Shown here piece by piece: positions 33,150 through 41,165 of a stretch of DNA of 64,000 nucleotides (within the stretch, counting starts at the first letter, position 1; each line of letters opens with the position of its first letter). The notes under the pieces are model-generated. The model saw nothing but the letters and a program-made list of their open reading frames with translations. It did not search any database and was not told the origin of the DNA. The translations under genes and the position numbers were made by a program. This DNA comes from Bacillus sp. FJAT-18017 (lineage in GTDB: Bacteria; Bacillota; Bacilli; Bacillales; Cytobacillaceae), in NCBI RefSeq assembly GCF_001278805.1, contig NZ_CP012602.1, positions 4,803,501-4,867,500 on the forward strand, in the 5' to 3' direction.

Positions 33150-34646
33150 TTACATACCCAATTGTGAGGATAACCAGGAACTTTGCGAATTCATTTGCTG
33201 TAGGGCTTTTTCCATTGCACCGAACTGCTTCCATAAACGATTTTCATAAGCACGGACTTTATCCTGCTCCCTGTCGATATTTTGATCGATCGATTTCAAC
33301 TGTCTGGCAATGAAGCTTTTTGTATCAACGGAGGAATTTGGTGAACCCGCTAAAGAGCCAAGCTCAGTAACAGCAGTGTTCAACCGGTCATAGATTCGCC
33401 AGGCGAATCCGCTCTTCTGGTGCAAAGTTGAATTCGTTACAGTTGTACCAGTTAAATTCGTGTCTTTTGCTACGAACATATTTTTGACATCTGCAAAATT
33501 GGTTTGAAGCACACCTTTCAGCTTCGCTTCATCAAGAATTAATTTACCGTTATCACGATAATTAGTAGAAAAATTGATGCCAATATCTCTTAATGAATTA
33601 AAGCTATCCGGCAGGCCTTCTACTGCTGAATTGAGGCTGTTCCTCATTTCCGTCAAAAAGGAACGAATGGTTGAGTCTCCAGTTAATAAACCGCTTTTCG
33701 CCTTCTCATCCCAGAGCTTAGTTTCCGTTTCCTTCATTTCCTTCCTTTGTTCATCAAGCAAAGGTGGGTAATCGCGATATTTTTTTTCAGTTAGCCTGCC
33801 ATTTAAATCAGCAATTAGTTCGTTGTATTTATCCACAAAAGTTTTAATGCTGGTGAAGATTCCTTCTGTATCACTGCCCACTTGAATCGTAACATTACTA
33901 GTAATGTTATTTTTAAGGTTAAAAGTTACTCCTTCATAAGTGAAAGTATTTGATGAAACAGGTATGGTGGTCCCGTTTATCGTAACACTGCCTGAAGTTG
34001 CGTTCGTGCCGGAAATATCTGTATCTACAAATTTAAGAGGATTGTTAGGGTCACTGATGTTAGAGATATTGATTTTACCAGCAGACCCGGCATCCATCGA
34101 AGTCAGTACAAGACTTCCACCCACATTCGAAGCCTTTACTCTTGATGTTTCGGAGTAACTATTTATCTTGGCAACCACTTGATCCAACGTTCCATTACCG
34201 ATTTCTATTGTTGTACCGGTCGAAGGATCAGTTGGATCTGTTGCATTCAAAACAAACGTAAAGGGATCCGTAACTGATTGTCCCCCACTATTAAAGCTTG
34301 CGATAGCAGGTTTCGCTGAAGTTGCCATTGTCGCACTGTTAATCACAAAATCTGACCTTGTACTCGTCCCTGCCGATGAAACTGCGACACTTGTACTGCT
34401 GGAGGTGACTGTCTGCTTATTGAATGTTGATTGCAAACGCAATCCTTCCATAGCCTTCCTGAATTCATCAACCTTCTTGTTCACATCCCGATAAGCATCT
34501 GATTTCCAGCCCATTGAGATTTTCGATTGCTGCATCTTATGAAGGCGGCTGCTTTGTACATTAACAAGATTGGCAACAATCTCATCAGTATTCATCCCTG
34601 ATGCCAAGCCGCTGATTCTTAATGTCGTACTATTACTATTAATCAT
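33150..34646 (-). CDS. fliD: filament cap protein FliD
   Basis: A 498-residue HAP2 protein that caps the growing filament. The N-terminal LRISGLASGMNTDEIVANLV and C-terminal coiled region (NRLWKQFGAMEKALQQMNSQ, then WLSSQLGM) are diagnostic. It has its own SigD promoter and terminator; its chaperones fliS and fliT lie 10 kb away rather than next to it as in B. subtilis. Confidence 0.95.
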   Translation of the reverse strand: MINSNSTTLRISGLASGMNTDEIVANLVNVQSSRLHKMQQSKISMGWKSDAYRDVNKKVDEFRKAMEGLRLQSTFNKQTVTSSSTSVAVSSAGTSTRSDFVINSATMATSAKPAIASFNSGGQSVTDPFTFVLNATDPTDPSTGTTIEIGNGTLDQVVAKINSYSETSRVKASNVGGSLVLTSMDAGSAGKINISNISDPNNPLKFVDTDISGTNATSGSVTINGTTIPVSSNTFTYEGVTFNLKNNITSNVTIQVGSDTEGIFTSIKTFVDKYNELIADLNGRLTEKKYRDYPPLLDEQRKEMKETETKLWDEKAKSGLLTGDSTIRSFLTEMRNSLNSAVEGLPDSFNSLRDIGINFSTNYRDNGKLILDEAKLKGVLQTNFADVKNMFVAKDTNLTGTTVTNSTLHQKSGFAWRIYDRLNTAVTELGSLAGSPNSSVDTKSFIARQLKSIDQNIDREQDKVRAYENRLWKQFGAMEKALQQMNSQSSWLSSQLGM

Positions 34647-34699
34647 TGGGTCATACCTCCTTCCATACTTTCCATAAATGACGACCCTTTTATCGAAGT

Positions 34700-34726
34700 C
34701 TATCGGCTAAACTAAATTAAAGTTTA
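34700..34726 (-). promoter_or_regulatory. SigD promoter of fliD
   Basis: Minus strand: TAAA, 15-nt spacer, GCCGATAG, 54 bp before the fliD start. Confidence 0.85.
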
Positions 34727-34734
34727 GAGATATT

Positions 34735-34768
34735 AAAAAATCGGGACAGTTTCCCCACCGTCCCGATT
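34735..34768 (-). terminator. terminator of flhO-flhP
   Basis: AATCGGGAC / GTCCCGATT stem followed by TTTTT on the minus strand, directly after the flhP stop. Confidence 0.85.
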
Positions 34769-34772
34769 CTAC

Positions 34773-35615
34773 CTACCTCATAATATTATTAGCTATCCCC
34801 ATCATTTGGTCGGCATAGGAAACTGCCCGTGAGTTCATTTGATAGCTCCGCTGGGAGGTCATCAAGTCGGCCATTTCCTTCGTGATGTCGACATTGGATC
34901 CTTCCAAAAATCCAGTTGATACTTTGAACTCCCCTGCTTCCATTGCCCGTACATAATCACCAACTGCAGATCCCTGAGGGAGAGCCGCTTCGTCAATCAC
35001 GAATTGATTGTCTCCTGTATTTTGCAATAGCGAAGGATTCGGAATATCAACAACACCAACCTGTTGCTGGGAAAGCGAAGTTTGACCGGTCTGCTTGTTT
35101 CTAAGCTGAATCTGGCCATTTTCCGTGATTTTTACTTCATCAGCACCACTTAGTTCAATTGGATTGCCGGTTTGGTCAAGTAATAGCGCACCATTCGCAT
35201 GAGCAAGATGATAGCTTCCTGAATTATTAGGATTAGGGCTTAAATGGAAGTTTCCGTCCCTAGTATAACGGACTTCACCATCTCCTGTTCTTACTTGGAA
35301 AAAGCCCTTGCCAGCAAGCATCAGGTCAAACGGACTTCCTGTTTCAATCGCCTGGCCCTGCGCCATATCGAGCTGAGTCATCCCAGCAACGGTTCCATAG
35401 CCAACCCGAAGGCCCATCGGAGTCAACCTTCCTTGTTCCTGATCGCCTCTGACCTGGTTATTCAGCTGTGAAGCAAGAATCTCCGAAAAGCTTTGCTCGC
35501 GGCGCTTAAACCCTGGTGTATTGATATTTGCCAGGTTGTTTGCCGACGTATCCAGCTTTTGCTGATAGGCGTGCAGCGCACCTGAAGAAATATATAATGA
35601 CGTATTCACGTGCAT
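34773..35615 (-). CDS. flhP: flagellar basal-body rod/hook-family protein FlhP (FlgG-like)
   Basis: A 280-residue distal-rod family protein with the N-terminal motif KLDTSANNLANINTPGFKRR and the C-terminal motif VDITKEMADLMTSQRSYQMN. In B. subtilis FlhO and FlhP form the distal rod. The ATG at 35615 lies only 3 nt after AAAGGAG, so the GTG at 35609 (VNTSLYISSG) may be the true start. Confidence 0.88.
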   Translation of the reverse strand: MHVNTSLYISSGALHAYQQKLDTSANNLANINTPGFKRREQSFSEILASQLNNQVRGDQEQGRLTPMGLRVGYGTVAGMTQLDMAQGQAIETGSPFDLMLAGKGFFQVRTGDGEVRYTRDGNFHLSPNPNNSGSYHLAHANGALLLDQTGNPIELSGADEVKITENGQIQLRNKQTGQTSLSQQQVGVVDIPNPSLLQNTGDNQFVIDEAALPQGSAVGDYVRAMEAGEFKVSTGFLEGSNVDITKEMADLMTSQRSYQMNSRAVSYADQMMGIANNIMR

Positions 35616-35636
35616 GTTCTCCTTTTAAAAAAGATA

Positions 35637-36515
35637 TTAGCCATTGACCCTGCCGATTGTGTTCAGCTGCTCAAGTGAGCGGTCATATGCACCGACTACC
35701 TTCTGATTAGCTTCGTAGCTTCGCACCACTGTCATCATGTCGGTCATCGTTTGGCCAAGGTCGACATTCGATTGTTCAATGAAGCCCTGGTTCAACGAAA
35801 AGCCTGGATTATTGCCGACATCGATTACCTGCAAAGGAGCGTCCGCCACGAACACACTGCCGCCAAAGCGGCGAAGTTCGCTTGGATTATTTGCAACAGC
35901 AACACCTACTTGTCCCCCATCCGCAGTTTGCTCAGGACGCCCGGGATAAAGTGTGATTTGCCCCTCTGAACTAATTCGGATATCTTCTTTTGTAAGACCT
36001 GCATTCAGCTGAATCGGCTGACCATCCGATCCAAGAATCCTATAACCTTCAGATGTGACAAGCTGACCGTTTGCATCAACGTCCCACTTGCCATTCCGTG
36101 TATATCCAACCGTTCCATCAGATAGCTGGACGGTGAAAAAGGCTGCGGTTTTAACTTGCCGGCCGTTAACAGTTCCCAAAGGCAATGCTTGGTCATTAAT
36201 TGCTACATCAAGAGGCAGCCCTGTTTCCACAAGAGAGCCTTGTAAAAAGCTTGGAACCCGCTCCTGGGCATAGACGCCGTTTGAAAGCTCGCCAATCAAA
36301 GCTGGCTGGCCAGGAATCTTAATCCCTGTAGCACCGGCTTGGATTTGTTCATAATCACGGATCCTCGAAATTAGCATATTTGGAAATGAACGTAGTGTGG
36401 CATCGTCTTTCTTGAAGCCTGGTGTTTGGGCATTTGCCAGGTTATTGGACAGTGCTTCCTGCTTCCGCTCCATCGCGAACATCCCTGATGCTGCCGAGTA
36501 CAATCCTCTTATCAT
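35637..36515 (-). CDS. flhO: flagellar basal-body rod/hook-family protein FlhO (FlgF/FlgG-like)
   Basis: A 292-residue distal-rod protein with MIRGLYSAASGMFAMERKQE, LSNNLANAQTPGFKKD and the C-terminal VDLGQTMTDMMTVVRSYEAN. I chose ATG 36515 because GGGGGAG lies 4 nt upstream and the protein then begins like its homologues; the frame is open to 36548. It precedes flhP by 21 bp. The mreB/mbl gene that precedes this pair in B. subtilis is absent. Confidence 0.88.
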   Translation of the reverse strand: MIRGLYSAASGMFAMERKQEALSNNLANAQTPGFKKDDATLRSFPNMLISRIRDYEQIQAGATGIKIPGQPALIGELSNGVYAQERVPSFLQGSLVETGLPLDVAINDQALPLGTVNGRQVKTAAFFTVQLSDGTVGYTRNGKWDVDANGQLVTSEGYRILGSDGQPIQLNAGLTKEDIRISSEGQITLYPGRPEQTADGGQVGVAVANNPSELRRFGGSVFVADAPLQVIDVGNNPGFSLNQGFIEQSNVDLGQTMTDMMTVVRSYEANQKVVGAYDRSLEQLNTIGRVNG

Positions 36516-36529
36516 CTTTCTCCCCCTTT

Positions 36530-36742
36530 CTTTAATGTCTAGCTCCACAAGGAAGGCTTCGTCAGCATATACGTCGCACGAAGAAAAAGCGATAGCTTTT
36601 TCGAGGAGCGCCTAGCGCCTAGTGTACTTCGGTCCCCTCGTTACGATAAGTCAACATCGATTCGCTTGCGCTCATCGTGTTTCCTTTATCTCCTTCGAGG
36701 CCCTCCAGTCCATACGGCGCTGGACAAGGCGCTTTCGCTTTT
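36530..36742. repeat. intergenic repeat of the TCTAGCTCC...AGCGCCTAG type
   Basis: Starts with AATGTCTAGCTCCA and contains AGGAGCGCCTAGCGCCTAG and a closing GGCGCTGGACAAGGCGCTTTCG. From memory this matches a dispersed palindromic element found between genes in many Bacillaceae. It fills the gap between the YaaR-like gene and flhO; small ORFs in it are not genes. Confidence 0.6.
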
Positions 36743-37186
36743 CTACGTATATAAGTTAACAAGCATCCCTTTAATTTCACCAATGCGTTCCAAAATAGAT
36801 AGCTGGTCATTCTGCTGATTAAGAATTTGATCGGTCAGCTCAACCATTTTCCTATCGATAACCTGGACAGTCTTCAGTACTTTATTTCCGCCGTATAAAT
36901 CCCAGCTTTCTGTCTGGTAGAGGCCAACGCCGTTTTTTGTAACATCGTCCATGAATCTCTTAACAAGGTTTTTATACTTATTGAGCTCTTGAAACGTTGG
37001 GTTTTCGCTCAGTTTTTGCCCCTGGCTGTCAATATCCTGGAGAAGCTGATGAAGGTGTTCCTTTGTCAGTTCCTTTGAATATGTGTTGAAAATTGATTGA
37101 AAGGCTGGGGATTGGACTGCGCCGCGTTCTTGTGTTGGAAAGCGTTGCTCACCAAAGTTCAACCGAATAGAGTCTTGTACTTTCAC
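36743..37186 (-). CDS. YaaR-like protein (DUF327)
   Basis: A 147-residue protein of the YaaR/DUF327 family, with YSKELTKEHLHQLLQDIDSQ, then GQKLSENPTFQELNKYKNLV and a C-terminal helix (ILERIGEIKGMLVNLYT). Function is unknown; in B. subtilis yaaR lies between tmk and holB genes, not with flagellar genes. Here it is a single gene between terminators, so it may be a paralogue adopted by the flagellar locus. Confidence 0.75.
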   Translation of the reverse strand: MKVQDSIRLNFGEQRFPTQERGAVQSPAFQSIFNTYSKELTKEHLHQLLQDIDSQGQKLSENPTFQELNKYKNLVKRFMDDVTKNGVGLYQTESWDLYGGNKVLKTVQVIDRKMVELTDQILNQQNDQLSILERIGEIKGMLVNLYT

Positions 37187-37203
37187 ACGCGTGCCCTCTT
37201 TCT

Positions 37204-37230
37204 AAAAAAGGACCCTCTAGCAGGGTCCTT
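37204..37230 (-). terminator. terminator of the fliK-cheY block
   Basis: AAGGACCCT / AGGGTCCTT stem with a 5-nt loop and a T run on the minus strand, 37 bp after cheY. Confidence 0.88.
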
Positions 37231-37266
37231 GTTAAATGTAGACTTGCTCAGTAAGGTTCGTCCTGC

Positions 37267-37626
37267 TTAACCGATTACTTTACGGATTGATTCCATAACG
37301 CGGTCAGCCTGGAATGGCTTAACAACGAAATCCTTTGCGCCAGCCTGGATGGCTTCCAATACCATTGGCTGCTGGCCCATAGCCGAGCACATAATGATGC
37401 TAGCCTGTGGGTTCAACGCCCTGATTTGTTTCACTGCCGTAATGCCGTCCATTTCCGGCATCGTGATGTCCATAGTTACAACATCAGGATTCAGTTCCTG
37501 AAATTTTTCGATAGCGTCTACTCCATTGACAGCTTCGCCAACAACTTCAAGTCCATTTTTAGTTAGTATATCTTTCAGCATCATGCGCATAAACGCGGCA
37601 TCATCAACGATTAATACCCTTGCCAT
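37267..37626 (-). CDS. cheY: chemotaxis response regulator CheY
   Basis: A single receiver domain of 119 residues. Asp8/Asp9, phosphoacceptor Asp53 (TMDITMPEMDG), Ser/Ala switch in MCSAMGQ and the conserved Lys in VVKPF are present. CheA phosphorylates it; CheY-P binds FliM/FliY. Last gene of the block, 29 bp after fliY. Confidence 0.95.
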   Translation of the reverse strand: MARVLIVDDAAFMRMMLKDILTKNGLEVVGEAVNGVDAIEKFQELNPDVVTMDITMPEMDGITAVKQIRALNPQASIIMCSAMGQQPMVLEAIQAGAKDFVVKPFQADRVMESIRKVIG

Positions 37627-37655
37627 AATTTCTTCCTCCTATTGTCTATCGGTGT

Positions 37656-38789
37656 TTAATTAGTCATTTTACTTATACGGTCAATAGGGCTGACAATATC
37701 CGTAATCCGGACGCCGAAGTTTTCCTCAATGACAACAACTTCTCCTTTTGCGATCAGCTTGTTGTTTGCCAGTATGTCAACAGGTTCTCCTGCCAATTTA
37801 TCAAGCTGAATGACAGAACCTGGTCCAAGTTCGAGGATTTTTTTAATTGGCATTTGCGTACGGCCCAACTCTACGGTAATAGCCAATGGGATATCGTATA
37901 GTAAATCAATATTCGCTTTGCTTGAGTGTCCAACCGAATGTTCAGCAAATGTCGCATATTCCACTCTTTGGACATTCGTATTAGGTGGAACCATCGAAGC
38001 AGGTGTTGGCTCTGGCTGTATAACCGGAGCAACAGAAGCCGTTTGCATGATTGGCTGCACTGGCGGCTGAACCTGTGGCTGTACTTGAGGCACAACCGGT
38101 GTTGGTGCAGGAGCATCACCCGGATTAAGCAGCTTATGAATCATTTCTTTTCCGACTGATAGCGGTATGAATTGAACCATATTGGAATCTATTAAACTGC
38201 CAACCTTCAGTTTGAAGGAAACCTCAATAATGATTTCCTCGTTTAAATCCTCGACCTTCTTTGGAGGGACTCCTATTACATCAACCGTCGGTGGTGAAAT
38301 ATCCACCTTTTGATTAAAGAGGGTAGACATCGATGTAGCAGCTGAACCCATCATCTGGTTCATCGCTTCCTGGACCGCACTTAAATGCAGCTCTGAAAGA
38401 TCTCCTTCAGCAGGAATGCCTTCGCCACCCATCATCAAATCAGCTATGATTTTCGCATCTTTTTCTTTAATCATGAGCAGATTCTTGCCTCGAAGGCCGG
38501 AAGTATAGTCAACATGGACTGCTACCTGGTTTTCTTTTATCGACTCTTCCATCCGCTCCCACTCAATCACCGCAAGAGTTGGGGTTGTAATTTCAACCCT
38601 TTGATTCAAGAGCGTCGAGAGGGCAGTCGTTGAACTTCCAAGTGAGATATTACCGAGTTCACCTAGTGCATCTTGCTCCAAAGGGCTTAGGAAATCCCTA
38701 ATGGACAACACTGTAGTGGAATCAATTTGATTAAATAACGCATTAATTTCATCTTGAGATAATGAACCTTCACCCATTAATTCATTCAT
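37656..38789 (-). CDS. fliY: motor switch/CheY-P phosphatase FliY
   Basis: A 377-residue C-ring protein. The N-terminal peptide GSLSQDEINALF resembles the CheY-P binding peptide of FliM; a CheC-like phosphatase region carries two active-site motifs (LGELGNISLGSSTTAL and VQEAMNQMMGSAATSM); a Pro/Gln/Val-rich linker precedes a C-terminal FliN domain (VELGRTQMPIKKILELGPGS). Because cheC is not in the window, FliY may be the main CheY-P phosphatase. Start chosen at ATG 38789, which overlaps the fliM end by 8 nt right behind AAGGAG; ATG 38777 is an alternative. Confidence 0.93.
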   Translation of the reverse strand: MNELMGEGSLSQDEINALFNQIDSTTVLSIRDFLSPLEQDALGELGNISLGSSTTALSTLLNQRVEITTPTLAVIEWERMEESIKENQVAVHVDYTSGLRGKNLLMIKEKDAKIIADLMMGGEGIPAEGDLSELHLSAVQEAMNQMMGSAATSMSTLFNQKVDISPPTVDVIGVPPKKVEDLNEEIIIEVSFKLKVGSLIDSNMVQFIPLSVGKEMIHKLLNPGDAPAPTPVVPQVQPQVQPPVQPIMQTASVAPVIQPEPTPASMVPPNTNVQRVEYATFAEHSVGHSSKANIDLLYDIPLAITVELGRTQMPIKKILELGPGSVIQLDKLAGEPVDILANNKLIAKGEVVVIEENFGVRITDIVSPIDRISKMTN

Positions 38790-39756
38790 CTCCTTCCATT
38801 GTAACTGCATGATCGATTTGGACCGCATAGCGCCCTTTTTGGACACCTGGGTTTCCAAGATATCTAGTTGATTGGCCGACTTTTACAAGCAGCTTACCAG
38901 CGTCAATACCGATTACATCTCCAATTTGCAGGTTCATTAAATCTGAAACGGATAATGTCGCCCTGCCGACTTCGGCAATGACCGGAACATTGACTGTGTT
39001 TAAGTTCTGGACAATTTTATCCTGCTGCGGAGGATTTTTTTTCGTTGTCATTGATGAATACAGCTGTTGTGTCGACAGTTTTGGAAGAATAGGCTCCACA
39101 ATTAAATGCGGGATGCATAATGTTAATCTCCCGGTAACCTCACCAATGGTCGCACGCAGTGCAACGATAATCACTGTGTCATTCTGAGATGCGATTTGAA
39201 TGAATTGAGGATTGGATTCGATTGCTTCCCAATGAACCTCTACATTCTCAATACCTTTCCAAACATCCTGGTACATCTCTGCCACTTTGACGAAAATTTT
39301 CTTGATGAGCACTGTTTCAATCTCGGTCAAAGCTTCACTTCGGACAGAGGAAGCCCCTACCCCTCCCATCAATCGTTCCAGCATTGCTGTAGCTATCTGG
39401 GGATTGGTTTCAATCACCATTTTTCCATCCATCGGTTTCACGTCGTACAAATTCAAAATCGTCTTGGACGGAATAGATGCAATGAATTCCTGGTAGTTTA
39501 CCTGGTCGACGAGATCAATTTCAATTTGGACAAATGTCCTTAATTGAGCTGAAAGATAGGAAGTAAACATCCTCGTGAAATTTTCGTGAATGCGCATAAT
39601 GCTGCGAAGCTGATCCTTCGAGTATCGCATCGCACGTTTGAAATCATATACTTTCACTTTATCTATTGGTTCGTTTATATCGGAGGCTTGAAAATCTCCG
39701 CTGTGCAGAGCTGATAACAGGGCATCTATTTCCTGTTGAGATAAAACATCTGCCAA
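38782..39756 (-). CDS. fliM: motor switch protein FliM
   Basis: A 324-residue C-ring protein with the N-terminal CheY-binding motif LSQQEIDALLSAL, a CheC-like middle domain and a C-terminal SpoA domain. It lies 70 bp after flgE; the intervening flbD and fliL of B. subtilis are missing. Confidence 0.96.
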   Translation of the reverse strand: MADVLSQQEIDALLSALHSGDFQASDINEPIDKVKVYDFKRAMRYSKDQLRSIMRIHENFTRMFTSYLSAQLRTFVQIEIDLVDQVNYQEFIASIPSKTILNLYDVKPMDGKMVIETNPQIATAMLERLMGGVGASSVRSEALTEIETVLIKKIFVKVAEMYQDVWKGIENVEVHWEAIESNPQFIQIASQNDTVIIVALRATIGEVTGRLTLCIPHLIVEPILPKLSTQQLYSSMTTKKNPPQQDKIVQNLNTVNVPVIAEVGRATLSVSDLMNLQIGDVIGIDAGKLLVKVGQSTRYLGNPGVQKGRYAVQIDHAVTMEGDE

Positions 39757-39826
39757 ATGCCTTCCCCCTAACTCTTCCCTGAGTTAAATAACCATTCATG
39801 GCCTCTTATCATAAAGATGCGAACGG

Positions 39827-40699
39827 TTAACGCTTAAGGTTGATAATTTCTTCAAGGATGGAGTCTGATGTTGTGATTGTCCTGGCGTTTGCCTGGAATC
39901 CACGCTGAGCTACAATCAGCTCAGTAAACTCTTCGGTCAAATCAACATTCGACATCTCAAGGATACCTGTATTGATTTGCCCACCACGGTTATCTTCAAT
40001 CCTGCCTGCGAAGACATCACCGGAGTTTCCTGTTTCTTCAAACAATGTGCTGCCAACTTTGCTAAGCCCACCAGGATTTGGTACAACAGCAGTTGCAAGC
40101 GAAATATTTTCGCCGGCGCGAGTTGGGTCATTATTCATAAAATAGTTCGTGCCGTCCCAAGCTAGCTTGCCACTTTGGCCATTTTTATCAACAACGTTAA
40201 TATAGCCATAGGCGTCAATTGAAAAAGAGGTGTAATCAGCACTGGAAAGTTTAATATCAACCAGGCCTGTATCGGTTGTCCCTTTTACAAAAAATCCGTT
40301 GGAATTAACCAGGTTTCCACTTGCATCAAGGGTGAAATTGCCCGCCTTAGTCAAATAAGGGGATGCGTTCGGGCCAGCCTCTGACGTTACAACGAAAAAT
40401 GCATCTCCATCAATCGCAAGGTCAGTCCCAACGTTCGTAGTCATCGGGCTTCCTGGTGTGTGGAGCGTATCAATTGAAGAAATTCTTGTACCAAGGCCGA
40501 CTTGCTTAGGATTTATCCCGCCTGTTTGATTATTTGGACCAGTAGCACCAGCAATATTTTGGCTGATAATATCCTGGAACATGACACGGCCTTTTTTAAA
40601 CCCGACCGTATTTACGTTTGCGATGTTATTACCGATCACATCCAATTTTGTTTGAAACCCTTTCATTCCTGAAACACCGGAGTATAGAGACTTTAACAT
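39827..40699 (-). CDS. flgE: flagellar hook protein FlgE
   Basis: A 290-residue hook subunit (named FlgG in older B. subtilis work). The N-terminal motif is MLKSLYSGVSGMKGFQTKLD and the C-terminal motif VDLTEEFTELIVAQRGFQAN. It follows flgD by 24 bp. Confidence 0.94.
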   Translation of the reverse strand: MLKSLYSGVSGMKGFQTKLDVIGNNIANVNTVGFKKGRVMFQDIISQNIAGATGPNNQTGGINPKQVGLGTRISSIDTLHTPGSPMTTNVGTDLAIDGDAFFVVTSEAGPNASPYLTKAGNFTLDASGNLVNSNGFFVKGTTDTGLVDIKLSSADYTSFSIDAYGYINVVDKNGQSGKLAWDGTNYFMNNDPTRAGENISLATAVVPNPGGLSKVGSTLFEETGNSGDVFAGRIEDNRGGQINTGILEMSNVDLTEEFTELIVAQRGFQANARTITTSDSILEEIINLKR

Positions 40700-40723
40700 T
40701 CATTTCCCTCCTAAAATCTTGGT

Positions 40724-41149
40724 TTATTTCACTTCTTTAATTTCTGTTACATACTCCAACGGAATTTTCTGCTCTCCAACGAGATAGTAATAATTCCCTT
40801 CAATCGTGGAAATCCCTTTTACAGTACCACTGGCTGTAGCTCCGCTTGAATCCGTCAGCCAAGTAATCTCTTTTCCAATTACCGAAGCATGCTGGCTGAT
40901 TTGCAAGTTTGCAAACTGTTCAAATGACTGATTCAGATTGGTCATCTGTTCCAACGAGCTGAAAGTCGCCATTTGCGCGATAAAATCGCGGTCCTGAAGC
41001 GGATTGGATGGATCCTGATTCGAAAGCTGGGTAGTTAATATTCTCAGAAAGTCGTCTTTCCCCAGTTTGCTTTTTTCCTCAAAAGGGGTGGCGTTCCGAA
41101 AAATTGAGGCCGTATTTGCAGCGTTGCTGACATTGACCCAATTGCTCAT
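40724..41149 (-). CDS. flgD: hook cap protein FlgD
   Basis: A 141-residue scaffold for hook assembly with LGKDDFLRILTTQLSNQDPS and FIAQMATFSSLEQM. I chose ATG 41149, 8 nt after AAGGAGAG; the frame is open to 41215 into fliK but lacks a ribosome binding site. The gap from fliK is 16 bp. Confidence 0.92.
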   Translation of the reverse strand: MSNWVNVSNAANTASIFRNATPFEEKSKLGKDDFLRILTTQLSNQDPSNPLQDRDFIAQMATFSSLEQMTNLNQSFEQFANLQISQHASVIGKEITWLTDSSGATASGTVKGISTIEGNYYYLVGEQKIPLEYVTEIKEVK

Positions 41150-41165
41150 GCGTGCGTCTCTCCTT

